Assembly (NCBI GenBank): GCA_022410635.1
Contig: JAJVDF010000496.1
Coordinates: 124,001-188,000 of the forward strand
Source: Tretioscincus oriximinensis
Taxonomy: Eukaryota; Chordata; Lepidosauria; Squamata; Gymnophthalmidae
Direction: 5' to 3'
Length of the DNA: 64,000 bases
The notes beneath the pieces are model-generated. The model saw only the letters and a program-made list of their open reading frames with translations, ran no database searches and had not been told where the DNA came from. A program made the translations under genes and the position numbers. Positions 1 to 11,104 of this stretch are shown in pieces (the stretch's first letter is position 1; the number at the start of each line of letters is the position of its first letter).

Positions 1-1489
1 ACAAAAAAAAAGTTATCTTTTTCACCAACAGAAAGCAGCTGTTAGTCTTTCCTCTTCTCTCTTTCAGCAGTCTTGCTGAAATATACGACAAATTATTTTG
101 TAATATGGTTGAAGGGAATTCTAAATCACTTCCACGTCTCTGGCTATGCTGTACAGTAGATTTTTCACAAATGTTGTCTGGACTCTATTACTTGAAATGG
201 CAGGTGGAACCTTGCTTGATAAAACATGCTTTGCTACAGGGAAAAAAAACTCTACAGAACTGGATTCTTTCTACACAGAACTGGATCCTTTCTACACAGG
301 GCTGGATCAAGAGCCTGTGCATTACATTTCTGGGCACCTGGGCAGTCACAAGTACTCACCTTATCCACCTCATGCATGATTGCAATCAGATCAAGTTCAA
401 CTCTTCTGAGAAAGATAATCCCCCCATATATCTAGACCAAGAGAGTTTGGCAACATCTGTAGGGATAACCATCGCAAATGCAATATTAAGTGGATAGGCG
501 CTTTCACTATACCTGTCCTAAGTCCTGTCTTATTCTCTTCAAAAACCCTTGCTCATTCAACTGCCTAATACAATGTGCTCTGTGAAATTGACTTAAAAAG
601 TCAATGGACTACTCCTTGGCACATATCCACTATGCATTCAAGTGCTTTTTGGTGTAAAACAAGAGATGTTTTTGATGGGGCAGCATTGGAGCCTGCTTTA
701 GAAGAAACCTTTGGGTTTAATTCAGTGCTAGGCATTATCATGTGGGAAATCTTGCAGTGGGAGCCAGAAAATCTCTGATACTTTCTCATGCACGAAGCAC
801 AAGCGGGGATTCTGTGATGTCACTTCCAAGGCAGGACCAGAAGTAACGCTGTTCCCAGAAGCAGAGACTGGAAGTGACATAATCTGTGGTGTCAATTCCA
901 GTCCTGGGGTGCCCTTTCAGAAAGCAGGGGGCAGAAGTGACATCACGATGACGTCACTTCCAGTCGCAGGGGAATCCTCGCACATAACTGCCCAAGGATT
1001 TGTACGTGAACGGAGAATCCGACAAATTCTCATACGAATTCCAGGACTGGTTTAACTGTATCCTTAGAGTGAAAAGGTTCCCTTCCCCCCTCCCCATCTT
1101 TGCAGCACAAAATCTTTGGTAATGCTTCAAGCGTGTTACTTTCCCTAATTTATACACTAAGGGACCTCAAAGAGTCTTTATTTGAAGTTGCTTTAACTGT
1201 GGGAAATAGGAAATGAGGCGGGAGAAGGAAATCTTTTATGTGGTGGCAATGTCTCCTGACTGTAAATAAGGCCACTTGGGCCTCCGTTTCACAAACAGAA
1301 GATGAGGAGTGGAACAACTTAACAAATGTGCCACTTGAGACTCCAGGTAGGATTTAATAGGATGGAATTCCTAGACTTTAGGGAAGCCTGGTGTGAAAAA
1401 AGAGATTACTTGCAAGCAGAGAAACTTCCTGCACTTCCCTTGCTAGCTTTTAGTAATTCTGAATTTGCTTGTTCCAGAATTGCTGTAGC

Positions 1490-1880
1490 AAGCAGCATCT
1501 AAGAACATAGGTTCAGCATTCTGCCTCACATAGTGACCCATTAATTGCACCTGGGCAAGCTCAAGCAGAAGAAGGCAAAATCTTTGCCTGTTCCCGACTC
1601 CCTGCAAATGGTATTTCAGGAATCCTACTTGTTGCACCAGCCCAGAGGCAGTATCAAAAGATCCATCCTAATAGCTATTAATACCCTTCCATGAACTTGT
1701 CTAATCTTGTCTTAAAGCTGTCCAGGATGCTAGTTACCACCTCCTCTTCTAGAAGTAAATTCCACAGACCAGTGACCCTCTGTCCTCACTCTTCTGCCCA
1801 TCAGTTTCAAGGAATGCCTTCTTATAGAGAAAATATTTTTTCTTCTATTCAACTTAAGAGTCTTTCCAGCCACATTTAGT
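1490..1880 (-). mobile_element. CR1-like LINE 3' fragment (TTCTTATG family)
   Basis: It matches the 3' part of the copy at 36462-37478. It starts with the tail remnant 'aagaacata', the untranslated 'cattctgcctcacatagtg', then the coding end read on the minus strand (phrases like LSNLVLK / SSRSKFHRP appear on the plus complement). Degenerate and not functional. Confidence 0.7.
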
Positions 1881-1978
1881 GTGCTGGACAATACAAGAAC
1901 TCTACCAATATGTACAGTTAAGTGAATGCATGACCCCTGTTCTGCATGTCCCTTGTAACCATTCCCATCCTCTATATT

Positions 1979-2192
1979 AGGATGACCAGGTGACCCCTTT
2001 TGGGGGGAGGGGATTGAAAACCTGGTTTTGGGGTGCCTCCCAGTTTTTTCTGAGGATTTGTTTTTTAAAAAAAGATTCCCCCCCCCNAAAAAAAAATTTG
2101 TTTTTAATTTTTTTTCCTCTAAAAAAAATCGGGAGACACCCCTAAAACAGGTTTTCAAACCACCCCCCAAAAGGGGTAATCTGGCCAGCCTG
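1979..2192. mobile_element. Foldback DNA element (MITE-like palindrome)
   Basis: The two halves are inverted copies: 'accccttttgggggg' and 'aacctggttttggggtg' on the left answer 'cacccctaaaacagg' and 'ccccccaaaaggggt' on the right, around an A/T-rich centre. One unknown base (N) is at 2087. The ends 'ggatgaccag' and 'ctggccagcc' are imperfect terminal repeats. The family is not recognised by name. Confidence 0.65.
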
Positions 2193-2574
2193 CTCTATAT
2201 GTATCCATCTACATGTATCCAGATCAAGCATAATCACTTGTTCTAGAATAGATGGTACTGGTATGATTGTTGTAATGACTAACGTTCCACCACTGTTCCA
2301 CACTCCAGGATCTAATTTGACTGGAATATTATTAAACCTGTGAATATGATGTTTGCCAATGGGGTTCTTTATTATAGATTACTAAGTGAGTGCAAAAAGT
2401 GTCTGTTTCTGAAAAAGCCTTTCCTGCACCCAAAGCCCAGGATCCATCTAATTCTGATGTGGGCGGGATCAGCACTAGGGTGGTGCAACCATAGGGCAAT
2501 TCTTTGAAAACAGGGACATAGAATGAGCACAGGTGTATGATGCTGGCTTTATTGGATAGTTTAAGGTCTATATT

Positions 2575-2896
2575 TGTTAGGTTTGCAGAACTCCAAATCC
2601 AGAAATGGCAAGGAAGGCTATCTTGTTGAAGAATATTTATTGATAGAAATAAGTCCAGAAATAAGACCAGAGGTTAAGAGCTAACTTCGGCAGTAACTAA
2701 AGAGTTAGAAAAGAAAGTGAAAGGAAAGCTGGATAATATGCAAGACAGTGGCTCCGCTTGCATGAAGACACAAACCAATAAGAACAGCTACCTTTCCCGC
2801 TGGCAGGCTTTGCACCGGCTGGCGAAATAGTTCAAAAGACCAGAAGTGGGAGTTGAGAAGGGGAAGAGCGGAACTATAGGATAGGAGGACCTAACA
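2575..2896 (-). mobile_element. Solo LTR, 322 bp, with 5-bp target duplication
   Basis: It begins TGTTAGG and ends CCTAACA, a perfect 7-bp inverted terminus with canonical TG...CA ends. It is flanked by ATATT on both sides (2570-2574 and 2897-2901). AATAAA read on the minus strand near 2635 supports minus orientation. No internal retroviral or retrotransposon sequence is next to it, so it is a recombined solo LTR. The family (ERV or Gypsy-like) cannot be settled by eye. Confidence 0.85.
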
Positions 2897-3430
2897 ATAT
2901 TTAGCTAAAAGGACAAAAGAACTTTGTTTTGTATTCAGTATACTTTAAGATTTCGTGCAAGAAAAAAAAAATTAACATACTTTTACTTACTTGCAAACAA
3001 TGTAATGAAACTATGCATATTTGATAACTTAACACTTAATACCTCAAAATAAGACTTATTGTAATGAGGAAATAAAAATAAATTATATTTTAATTTATGG
3101 ATCTGGTTAAATAAAACCTTCAACAATGAAGGTGATTCCGTTACCAAAAGATCTAAAAAAAATTATATCATTCATCCGAATTTTGAGTTATTCTTTTCTA
3201 ACTTTGTTTTATCTTAAGGGTCAGTAATACATGTTCCATTCCAAAAGGCATTTTTCTTTCTTTTATAATTTGTGCTAAAGGAATCACCTTCCCCTTAGTA
3301 ACAGAATCACTGTTAAGCTAGTAACGGAATCATCCCATTACAAATTGTTCTCATTTTCTAAGTTTTACTGTCCTTTTGTTTTGTTTGTTGGATTTCTAAA
3401 GAGGCTGTTAGGAGAAAGTCAAAGAACTGA

Positions 3431-3690
3431 GTTTTTATACCCTGCTTTTCTCTCTTGAAGGGACTCAGAGTGGCTTACAAGGTTATTTTTTGCCCAAAGG
3501 TTCACATTCTACCTTCCCCACCATGCTGTGTTGGCTCCCATTGATCTAGTCACAACCTGTTGAAATTTTTTGCAATTCTTGCTTTCAAATAGCTGGAATG
3601 GCTGGAGCTGCAGGCTGGCAGAAAACACTCACCCCTCTTCAGGTACAACACAGATCTCTCAGATGAAAGACCAGCCCTTTGCTGACAGAA
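3431..3690 (-). mobile_element. tRNA-derived SINE, diverged copy
   Basis: On the plus strand it reads 'tttttataccctgcttttctc' (reverse of the SINE tail), then the body with 'gggactcagagtggcttac'. It is the same family as 6388-6676 but older. The tRNA-like head is nearly unrecognisable. Confidence 0.7.
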
Positions 3691-5867
3691 AGTGCCACTA
3701 CTTTCCAGAGAAAAGCTGAACTGATTTCAGAATTTCTTGATAAATCCATTATATATTTTGTGATAGGAAATTTCTGAAAGAATCCTGAAGAATTGTAGTG
3801 GCTACTATATTCAAGACACTTAATATATGTACGTTTCTGGTATGTGTAGACTATTTATCTTTGTCATTACTATTTTAATATGTTAAGAACAAAATAGTTA
3901 GGCCTGAAAATAGCTTCATTCCTGCAAATCAATGTGGCCTGTGTTATGCTATTATGGGTTTAACCCTTCCTGAATGAGAAGCCCAGATGACAATCTATGG
4001 CTCTGAACCCACTGACCCTTATTCTGGGCAACATCTTGGTACAGAGCTTGGCCATTCACATGCTATTCAAATGTGGCCCAAGCATATTACTAAAATTGTG
4101 CCTTAGTCTGATTATAATCAAAGTCATCAATGCTGAGACCTACAACTACAGTAATATACTAGATCTTAGAGGTATTATTCAGAAAGCAAATATACACATT
4201 GTGGTTTTTAAACCAGAGACATTTTACTGATTCTATTCTTATAGGAATACTGTACAGCACCATGGTGGCGCTTTATAAATAAACCACCACCACCACCACT
4301 TTGGACAGGGCCTATGCATTTCCCTGAGCAAGATAAAACCTCAATTTTAGCCTTTCTGGAAAATGATGTCAGGAGGACAAACAAAAACATCCCAGGGCAA
4401 TTCCCCTCACTCCCCTGCTAAAAGAAATCCCAGTGTACACTAATCCAGCCATCCATACATTACTAAATGGTTTCAGGCTATGATGAATTGAGCAGGAAAA
4501 CATACAAAGCCCCTCACTGGCATGGCCCTCCTGGCTCACTCTTTGTTGAAGTTAATCAATCTGACAGGTACCTTCAAACTTGCATTCAGATAATAAATCA
4601 AGTAGAAATGTTCTCCCCACCAGAGCCACTGTTTTGCTTGAGGTCCCAACAAAATCATATTAAGATGGATCTTTGCTGGCCTTAAAGCATCAGTTGACAA
4701 CTGTCCTTCTACAAAGACCGCGTGGAGGATGACAAGAGCTGATTAACACATATATAATCTTTCAAATTATTTGCTTTGGGAATTGGATTGATTTAGTTTT
4801 CTTTCTTTAAATTTCTTTTCCCTTTCCTCCCCACCCCCGCCACCCCCCCATGGCTTTCACCCTTCTTTCCAGCCCCTAAATACGACCCACCAGATTTTGC
4901 TTTGGAAATCCACGGACAGGCTTGACGTTTTCTGAAGTCTCTTAAGCATTTTTGGTTAGCTGCCACCAAAGTTAACATACAAGTAACCTAACCCCTGTGT
5001 GAATTTTAAACCACAGACATTTGATTCTTTTTACTAAGGTAATAATTTGCGAGAGGGAGAGGCTGGGGAGGCGGAAAGGAAGTCATAATGGTTTTTAGGA
5101 AGAGAGGAAAAACCCTCCACATAACAGATGAGCAATAAGGTTGTTAGTAAAGAAATAAGAGCCGCTCTGCAGACCCATGCCGCAGATCGCGTTTCTGAAG
5201 CAAAATAGCTTTGCCAGTTGTCTTTTTCTTCTAAAGCATCTCCAACAGCTTAGTGGACACACTGCTGGGGAGGAGGAGAAGAAGAATAAAAAGGTGAACA
5301 GGTGCAATGGAATTGAAATTCCGCTTTCATTTCATAGGCTGGACCTGCGCTCACCTCTAGCTGTGACACAGGAGAGGAATTTAGGGCCTTCAAGTGTAAA
5401 AAATATGACATATTGCATGATTTCTTATTGCCACCCACTTTATTCCAGACTGGCCTCCCCACTGTAGCATTAGCAGCACAGGTGTTTTTTACAAATCAGA
5501 TGCAAAGAGGACCCTGCTGTAATGAAGAACACGATCCTTAAGTATCACAAGGAGAATGAACATTGAGACCCTTTCAAGCAGTTCAAAATCATTCTAAACG
5601 TATTTTAAAATGATGGGAGTTACCAATACATACAGCTCAAAACAATTAAGGGAACACTTTAACATAACAGTGTGACTCTAAGGGTTCCCAATTGTTTTGA
5701 GCAGTATATTTATTTCCATCATGATTCACATCTGTTGCTTTACTTTGTTTGGGAAAGGAAAATGAAATACTTTTTATAAAAGTATCTGGATTGTCACTTG
5801 TTAATTTATGTACGTCAGTATCAGCAGGTTTCTGGTGAACACAATTGGAGAAACTCAATCTCTGCTA

Positions 5868-5982
5868 TGAAGAAGAAGAAGAAGAAGAAGAAGAAGAAGA
5901 AGAAGAAGAAGAAGAAGAAGAAGAAGAAGAAGAAAAAGAAAAAGAAAAAGAAAAAGAAAAAGAAAAAGAAAAAGAAAAAGAA
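5868..5982. repeat. (GAA)n followed by (AAAAAG)n microsatellite
   Basis: About 22 GAA units, then about 8 AAAAAG units, running directly into the assembly gap. It lies where other copies of the adjacent SINE have a short GAA-rich tail, so it probably expanded from that tail. The long E/K-rich frames here are artefacts of the repeat. Confidence 0.95.
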
Positions 5983-6387
5983 NNNNNNNNNNNNNNNNNN
6001 NNNNNNNNNNNNNNNNNNNNNNNNNNNNNNNNNNNNNNNNNNNNNNNNNNNNNNNNNNNNNNNNNNNNNNNNNNNNNNNNNNNNNNNNNNNNNNNNNNNN
6101 NNNNNNNNNNNNNNNNNNNNNNNNNNNNNNNNNNNNNNNNNNNNNNNNNNNNNNNNNNNNNNNNNNNNNNNNNNNNNNNNNNNNNNNNNNNNNNNNNNNN
6201 NNNNNNNNNNNNNNNNNNNNNNNNNNNNNNNNNNNNNNNNNNNNNNNNNNNNNNNNNNNNNNNNNNNNNNNNNNNNNNNNNNNNNNNNNNNNNNNNNNNN
6301 NNNNNNNNNNNNNNNNNNNNNNNNNNNNNNNNNNNNNNNNNNNNNNNNNNNNNNNNNNNNNNNNNNNNNNNNNNNNNNNNNNNNNNN
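5983..6387. other. Assembly gap (405 N)
   Basis: A run of 405 unknown bases between the microsatellite and the SINE. The true sequence probably continues the purine-rich repeat plus the SINE tail. Confidence 0.99.
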
Positions 6388-6676
6388 TTCTTATACCCCG
6401 CTTTTCTCACCTTTCAAAGGGACTCAAAGCGGCTTACAAGGAAATATTTTGCCCGAAGGCTCACATTCTATCTTCCCCACGAGGCTATGGTGGTTCCCAT
6501 GTATCTAATTGCATTCAGTTGCAATTTCTTGCAATTCATGCTTTCGAATAGCTGGGTTGGCTAGAGCTACAGGCTAGTGGAAGATGCTCACCCCTCCCCA
6601 CTTCCAACACAGGACTTCGAAACCCGATCTCCCAGGCGAGAGACGAATTCCTAAGCAACTGAGCTATCCGTGCCTG
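6388..6676 (-). mobile_element. tRNA-derived SINE, near full length
   Basis: Read on the minus strand, it starts with a tRNA-like head 'gcacggatagctcagttg' (box A TAGCTCAG), then a box B-like 'gatcgggtttcgaag'. It ends in the tail complementary to 'ttcttataccccgcttttct'. It is not a tRNA gene: the head runs on into the SINE body and does not fold into a complete cloverleaf. Copies at 25019-25322 and 46950-47258 are close matches. Confidence 0.85.
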
Positions 6677-6850
6677 AAGGAGGAGGAAGAGGAGGAGGAG
6701 GAGGAGAAGAATCTGGCATTTACACCCTGCTTTCGGTGTACAGAGTGGCTTACATCTTGCTGCATTGCCAAAATAGATTCCCTTGGAGGTTCCAAACCAA
6801 CAATCTACATTCCTGGCCATCGGGATACTTCAAAACCTGCAGTGTCTTAG
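6677..6850 (-). mobile_element. SINE-like fragment with GGA-rich tail
   Basis: A purine tail (gaggaggaagagg...) is followed by 'tttacaccctgctttcggtg' and 'cagagtggcttaca', a diverged version of the SINE tail and body. The remainder does not match the family closely. Confidence 0.45.
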
Positions 6851-6977
6851 GGAACAGTTAGTATGGTGTCTTGTCCAGAATAAATCAGGACCAGCCCTTA
6901 ACTGATCTAGATTCACAGATTTAGATCTGCAGGAAAGGTAAGTGCAGAAAGACTCTTAGAAAAAGGATGATACAGAA

Positions 6978-7200
6978 AAGAAGAAGAAAAACTGGGTTTT
7001 TATAACCTGCTTTTCTCACCTGAAGGGATTCAAAGTGGCTAATAAGCTATTTTTTACCCAAAGGCTTATATTTTATCTTCCCGATCACATTGTAATGATA
7101 CTTATTCATCTACTTGCAGTTGCTTACTTTCAAACAGCTTGGTTGACTGACGTTCAGGCCACTAGAGGGCACTCACCTTCTCCATAACAGATACATGGGC
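6978..7200 (-). mobile_element. tRNA-derived SINE, partial copy
   Basis: Tail 'agaagaagaaaaactgggtt' and body 'ataacctgcttttctcacct' through 'gcactcaccttctcc', same family as 6388-6676, lacking the tRNA-like head. It carries a perfect CTCF-type core at 7159-7172. Confidence 0.75.
7159..7172 (+). promoter_or_regulatory. CTCF core-motif match (14/14)
   Basis: CCACTAGAGGGCAC fits the vertebrate CTCF core CCASYAGRKGGCRS at every position. It lies inside a diverged SINE; sister copies at this place read 'gctagtggaaggtgctcacc' and do not match. Binding is not shown. Confidence 0.5.
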
Positions 7201-7217
7201 CACAAACGCTGGCCTCC

Positions 7218-7483
7218 CTGATATTTTTTTATTTATTTGTACTTATATCCCACCCTATACCTGAAGGTCTCCTGGCGGTCAACCATAGGGTGGCGCACAT
7301 AGCTTTTGTTGCTTTCTCCACAACAGACACCCTGTGAAGTAGGTGGGGCTGAGAGAGTTCTAAAGAACTGTGACTGGCCCAAGGTCACCCAGCCGGCTTT
7401 CATGGAGGAGTGAGAAATATAACCGGGAGACTACCAGATAAGAGTCCAACATTCTAACCACTATACCAAACTGGTTCTCATTG
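7218..7483 (-). mobile_element. Second tRNA-derived SINE family (L2-like tail)
   Basis: On the minus strand: the head 'tttggtatagtggttagaat' with a tRNA box A-like start and box B-like 'cccggttatatttctcac', the body 'caccttgggccagtcacag' (as complement) and 'cacagggtgtctg', and a tail complementary to 'taccctatacctgaaggtct'. The tail matches the 3' end of the L2-like LINE at 29784-30150, the usual SINE-LINE partnership. Confidence 0.8.
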
Positions 7484-8154
7484 AAAGATCCGTTCGTAAC
7501 CTGTGCACAATCGTGCCACTATGCAAATGACTCTGATGCTCTTACTTCTTTGGACATTAAGCTGCTTGTCTTTACTTTTTCCAAAGCGGAGAGATAGTAG
7601 TTTGGTCCCTTAAACACAATCAGCTAAAACTGAGAACAACTTGGTCTTTTGTGCATTTTTCTTTGCCTTTCTTGCTGATGAACGGTAGCATGACACTGAT
7701 CCAATTTAATTTATTCATAATAAGCAGTACACTCTAACAATATGCTAGCTAATAAATTAGAATTGGACGGATGATGTATAGCCATAAACAAGATTTCATT
7801 TTTTACTCAGGTTCAATCATGTGCTCATTTGTAGCGACCTAGACTTACATGAGCTTTGAAACCATCCAGTGCTGAAAATCTAGACTGAAAACCAGAAAAA
7901 TAAGTTTTAACTTGGCTGAAAACCAGGGAAAATTTTCTCTCTGATTTATTCTAATTATTCAGGGCGGAAGCCACATATGTGACCTAATTTCATGTAAAGC
8001 TGCCATACAGAATGTGATGAAATACTCAATCTGTTTCACTCAACTTTATATGTCTTTCACCTCCATGTTTCTGATGACAAAAACTGTGATCAGGTGTCCA
8101 CGCTGTCAAATAAAGTAAATCTACCACTTAAAACTGGCAAAAGAGTTTAGTTAT

Positions 8155-8218
8155 TATTATTTATTTATTTATTTACATTTATACCGCGCCCTATACCCAA
8201 AGCTCTCAGTTTGGAGTT
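8155..8218 (-). repeat. L2-like LINE/SINE 3' tail
   Basis: (TTAT)n followed by 'ataccgcgccctatacccaa', the complement of the shared tail 'tatagggcgcggtat(aaat)n'. Other isolated tails of this kind are at 32945-33020, 34447-34495 and 57045-57125. Confidence 0.7.
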
Positions 8219-8369
8219 TTATTCTCCCCCTCAGTGTTTCAGGCATTATAAGCTAAACCTGCTGAAAAATGTTTCCTTCCATATCAATTAAAGCTGCAAA
8301 TTCCAATCCCACTTTTAATTTGGTAACTCTAAGATAAAGATATAACACCTTTGTTCTCATGTGGAAAAT

Positions 8370-8545
8370 AGTACAAGAGGGTCTCATAGCACTTTAGAGG
8401 CTAATAAGAAAAAAGGTGGCAGCTTGAGCTTTGCGTTTGTAGACAAGTTTACTTTTGTGGACAAGCATAGAGTTGCACATTTGTCTGTGACAGAAGTAGA
8501 CTTATCTACAAAAGCTCATGCTCAGAAGTCTCTCTCAGCTCTTCC
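8370..8545. repeat. Unnamed interspersed repeat ('tagacttgtctacgaaagctcatg' family)
   Basis: It carries 'gtctcatagcactttagagg' and 'gtagacttatctacaaaagc'. The same family occurs at 14790-14930, 19860-20000, 20110-20210, 21065-21205, 46885-47325 (split by a SINE), 50565-50680, 52180-52310 and 63100-63215, often ending 'gactaacacggctatttctc'. I recognise it as a widespread reptile repeat but cannot name it. Confidence 0.6.
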
Positions 8546-8579
8546 ATCAGAGGACAAAGTAGTTTTTCACCCAGAATAT

Positions 8580-8876
8580 CAATGGCCTGTGAATTTACTT
8601 CCAGAAGCGTTGGTGGTAGCTGGCAACCTGGATAGCTTCAAGACAAGGTTATGGACACAAAATATATAGGATGGATGTCTGGGTGCTGCCTCCAGGATGG
8701 AGCAACAGGCAGTACTCCTGAAATACAATTTGCAGGGAGTTGAGAACAAGTGCATATTTTGCTTTCCTCTGTTCAGACTGTCCAGGTGCATCTGGTGGGC
8801 CTCTGTGAGAGACAGAATACTGGACTGGATGGGTTCCGGCCCAATTCAGCAGGGCTCCTCTTATATTCTTAAGTAA
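8580..8876 (+). mobile_element. CR1-like LINE 3' end (TTCTTATG family)
   Basis: The C-terminal coding remnant (NLLPEALVVAGNLDSFKT, then R and L) leads into the 3' untranslated 'ggcctctgtgagagacagaa' and ends 'gggctcctcttatattctta'. 5'-truncated and non-functional. Confidence 0.8.
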
Positions 8877-8958
8877 GACTAATTGCTCAATCATATTTAA
8901 TAAGAACTGATGAGCACGTTACATTTATGTATAGTTGCAACATTGTTATGGTTTCATA

Positions 8959-9236
8959 CCGTGTTTCCGTGAAAATAAGACAGTACTTATATTAATTTTT
9001 GCTCCCAAATATGCTTTATGTCTTATTTTTAGGGGATGTCTTATTTTTTCTTGTAGAATTCACATTTATTCTTGAACAAAAAAATGAATGGTATTGCAGT
9101 TTCCGGCCACCAGGGGGAGCTCATTACAAAAACTTTGCTACATCTTACTTTCGGAGGGCGCCTTATATTTAGCAATTCAGCAAAACTACTGCGAAGTTTT
9201 ATTTTAAGGGGACGTCTTATTTTGGGGGAAACAGGG
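8959..9236. mobile_element. Mariner-type MITE with TA target duplication
   Basis: Inverted ends 'ccgtgtttccgtgaaaataa' and, at the right, the complement of 'ccctgtttcccccaaaataa', flanked by TA at 8957-8958 and 9237-9238. 278 bp with no transposase. A related broken copy lies at 14930-15065 plus 15330-15374, and another starts at 63604. Confidence 0.8.
9107..9120 (+). promoter_or_regulatory. CTCF-like core motif (13/14) inside the MITE
   Basis: CCACCAGGGGGAGC matches CCASYAGRKGGCRS except for one base. It is carried by the mariner-type MITE. Candidate only. Confidence 0.35.
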
Positions 9237-9239
9237 TAT

Positions 9240-9410
9240 ATCATAGAACTATAAAGTTGAATGGATCCTCCAGGGTCATCAGGTTCAACCCCTTGATTAA
9301 TGCAGGATTCGATAATACATCCCAAACAGTCGTTGTTTGGAGACTTCAAGCATAGAGTCATAGAGTTGGAAGGGACCAATTAGTCCTTAGTCTCTCAAAG
9401 AATACAATTT
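9240..9410 (-). mobile_element. CR1 LINE 3' ends, two adjacent fragments
   Basis: 'tcatagaactataaagttga' and 'catagagttggaagggacca' are reverse-oriented CR1 3' ends, followed by 'ggttcaaccccttgattaat'. Old and short. Confidence 0.7.
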
Positions 9411-9462
9411 CCCTAAAACAAAGCAGAGAGCACTGATTCGGGAAAGTGAAATAATATCCTAC

Positions 9463-9602
9463 CTGAGCACTTGCCACATTGGTTCCATCAGTGACTTCCA
9501 CTGTCATGTTGTAGATGGACCTCTGCTCGGCATCCAGGGGCTTTGCAATGACAATGGTCCCCACGCCTTTGTCTGCGTCGAAAGAGCTCTCAAAATTCCC
9601 CC
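9463..9602 (-). CDS. FAT3: FAT-family cadherin exon (140 nt), last of four in the window
   Basis: The acceptor is 'accattag' and the donor 'gtaggata'. The leading GG joins the G left by the previous exon to make glycine, giving 47 codons that read [15 protein letters not shown], then [14 protein letters not shown] and a final strand with [12 protein letters not shown]; the end is phase 0. LDAEQ replaces the usual LDRE/LDYE cadherin motif, and EVTDGTN is the terminal calcium-site strand. NMT within YNMTV is an N-glycosylation sequon. The methionine seen upstream in the raw frame (codons for MWKPL) is intronic and is not a start. Because the exon ends in phase 0, the downstream exon, beyond position 1 of the window, must start in phase 0. 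Confidence 0.94.
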
Positions 9603-10451
9603 CTAATGGTTTCCACAAGGAGAAAGATAGTTAAATCTGTGCCATGTTTCGCATTAAAGAAAAACAAACTACTGTACAGATGATGTTGTGGTAATTAACA
9701 CAGAAGCCCAGCATGTAGCATGCACGGCACATGGAACACTCTTTGTTCAAAGCTAATTTCTACTTTGAAGTGTTATTTGTATATTGTAAAACAGATGTCA
9801 TAAAAGAAAGATGGGGGGAGAGAGAGGAAACCAGAACCTATACTACAGACAAAAGATTCAGCGGTGAATCCTAGGGAAGCATAATTGATTTCTTTAAAAA
9901 GGCTTTACAAGGCTATTAACCTACAAAGACTTATGGCCTCCTTGATTCAATCAAGCACTGTTTGGTATCACTTGGCAGCAAGATTCAAGTGTATCTTTGT
10001 GTGTTACTTAGAAGGCTTTTAAAAGGTATCATCACACCTTAACAGCACCACTTGGAAAGCCAAACAATTCATCCGATTAGGACGTTGCACATATCAAATG
10101 AATAAGGCACTGCCAGTTGTGGGTGCTGCTTTACAACACATCAGGCAATTTGTCCCAATGTCCCAAGCTTTTAAAGGAAATGTCAGAGGCTGAACGAACA
10201 GGCGTCATAATGCAAAGCATGTGCTGGACTACAGGTCTAAGGATTGCCTTCTATCTCTTTCAGAGACAGTTCTCTAAGGGTAAAGTCCTCTAGTTGTAAA
10301 GAACCAGGGTGGAGAATAAAGACAAAATTTACTGGGGTGTCATCAGCTCCCAACAGTAGTGTCTGCTTTTCCGAGGTACTATCAGAAGATCCATCTTGCC
10401 GTGAGAATGGAGGAAATGAAGCAAGTCAGAAAACCATCATGTCCCCAGCCC

Positions 10452-10815
10452 ATTATAAACCAGAAGGAAAATGACTCATCCCTTGTCACTCTAAGCCAAA
10501 GGGGACAAGAGCGCCTCTCTTATCCACTCTACACCAGAGGGTGAATATGTCTTTCCCTTGCCCATTCTGGACATGAGGGAAAATTAGCCTCTCTCTTGTG
10601 GCCTCTGTTTGAGAAAGGGAATAAACTTTCCCGTCACCCACTCTGTACCAGAGAGGGAATGAGCCTGTTCCATGTTCACTCAACACTATAGGGGACTGAG
10701 TCCCTCCTTTACCTGCTTTATGTCAGAAGGAAAATGCCCTCTTCTTCCATTCTGTCCAAAGGGGAAAAGAGCCTCTCCTTGCACATTCTATTCCAGAGGG
10801 GAAATGAGGAGCAAA
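10452..10815. repeat. Degenerate ~38-bp minisatellite, about 9-10 units
   Basis: Successive units begin 'tct' and run through '(c)cagagggg-aa-gagcctctc' to '(c)ccat/cac'. From 10490 five consecutive units are 38 bp by my count, then 37, 34 and 36 bp. Units differ at many positions. Open frames across it are a by-product of the repeat. Confidence 0.75.
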
Positions 10816-11057
10816 ATAGAGATAAAGACCAAACTGGAAGTCCATCAGCATTTGCCTTTCCCAAAAGACCCACCTTGTCTGGGGGAGTGGAGAAGACAAT
10901 GCAAGCTTGAAAGTTCTTCCATCAGTGCCCAAAGACAGCTCCTCCCCCACTCATTCTATACCAAACACAGGCGTAAAATCGCATCACAAAATCTACTTTT
11001 CTAGTATGAACTACTCTGGGAATGTGGAACAAGGTATAGTATACAAAGGTCATAGGA

Positions 11058-11104
11058 CAGATAGATAGGTAGATAAATAGGTAAATAGATAGGTAAGTAG
11101 ATAT
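11058..11104. repeat. GATA-type microsatellite (interrupted)
   Basis: 'agatagataggtagataaat' and variants. Confidence 0.85.

Larger units (their letters stand above)
1..9462 (-). other. FAT3: Intron of the FAT gene (3' side, incomplete)
   Basis: The intron downstream of the 140-nt exon; its acceptor is beyond the window. Roughly half is recognisable repeats. Nothing is recognised at 1-800, 970-1490, 2200-2570, 2900-3430, 3700-5860 (apart from a short inverted motif), 7490-8150 and 8220-8360. Confidence 0.82.

Noticed and set aside
5798..6564. Long Lys- or Glu-rich open frames spanning the N gap
   Set aside because: They are translations of the GAA/AAAAAG microsatellite plus unknown bases.
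9358..9618. Methionine at the start of the cadherin frame as a translation start
   Set aside because: It lies upstream of the splice acceptor at 9603-9604 and is intronic.
10244..11004. Overlapping frames across the minisatellite as a small gene
   Set aside because: Open frames on both strands follow from the repeat units; no coding motif.
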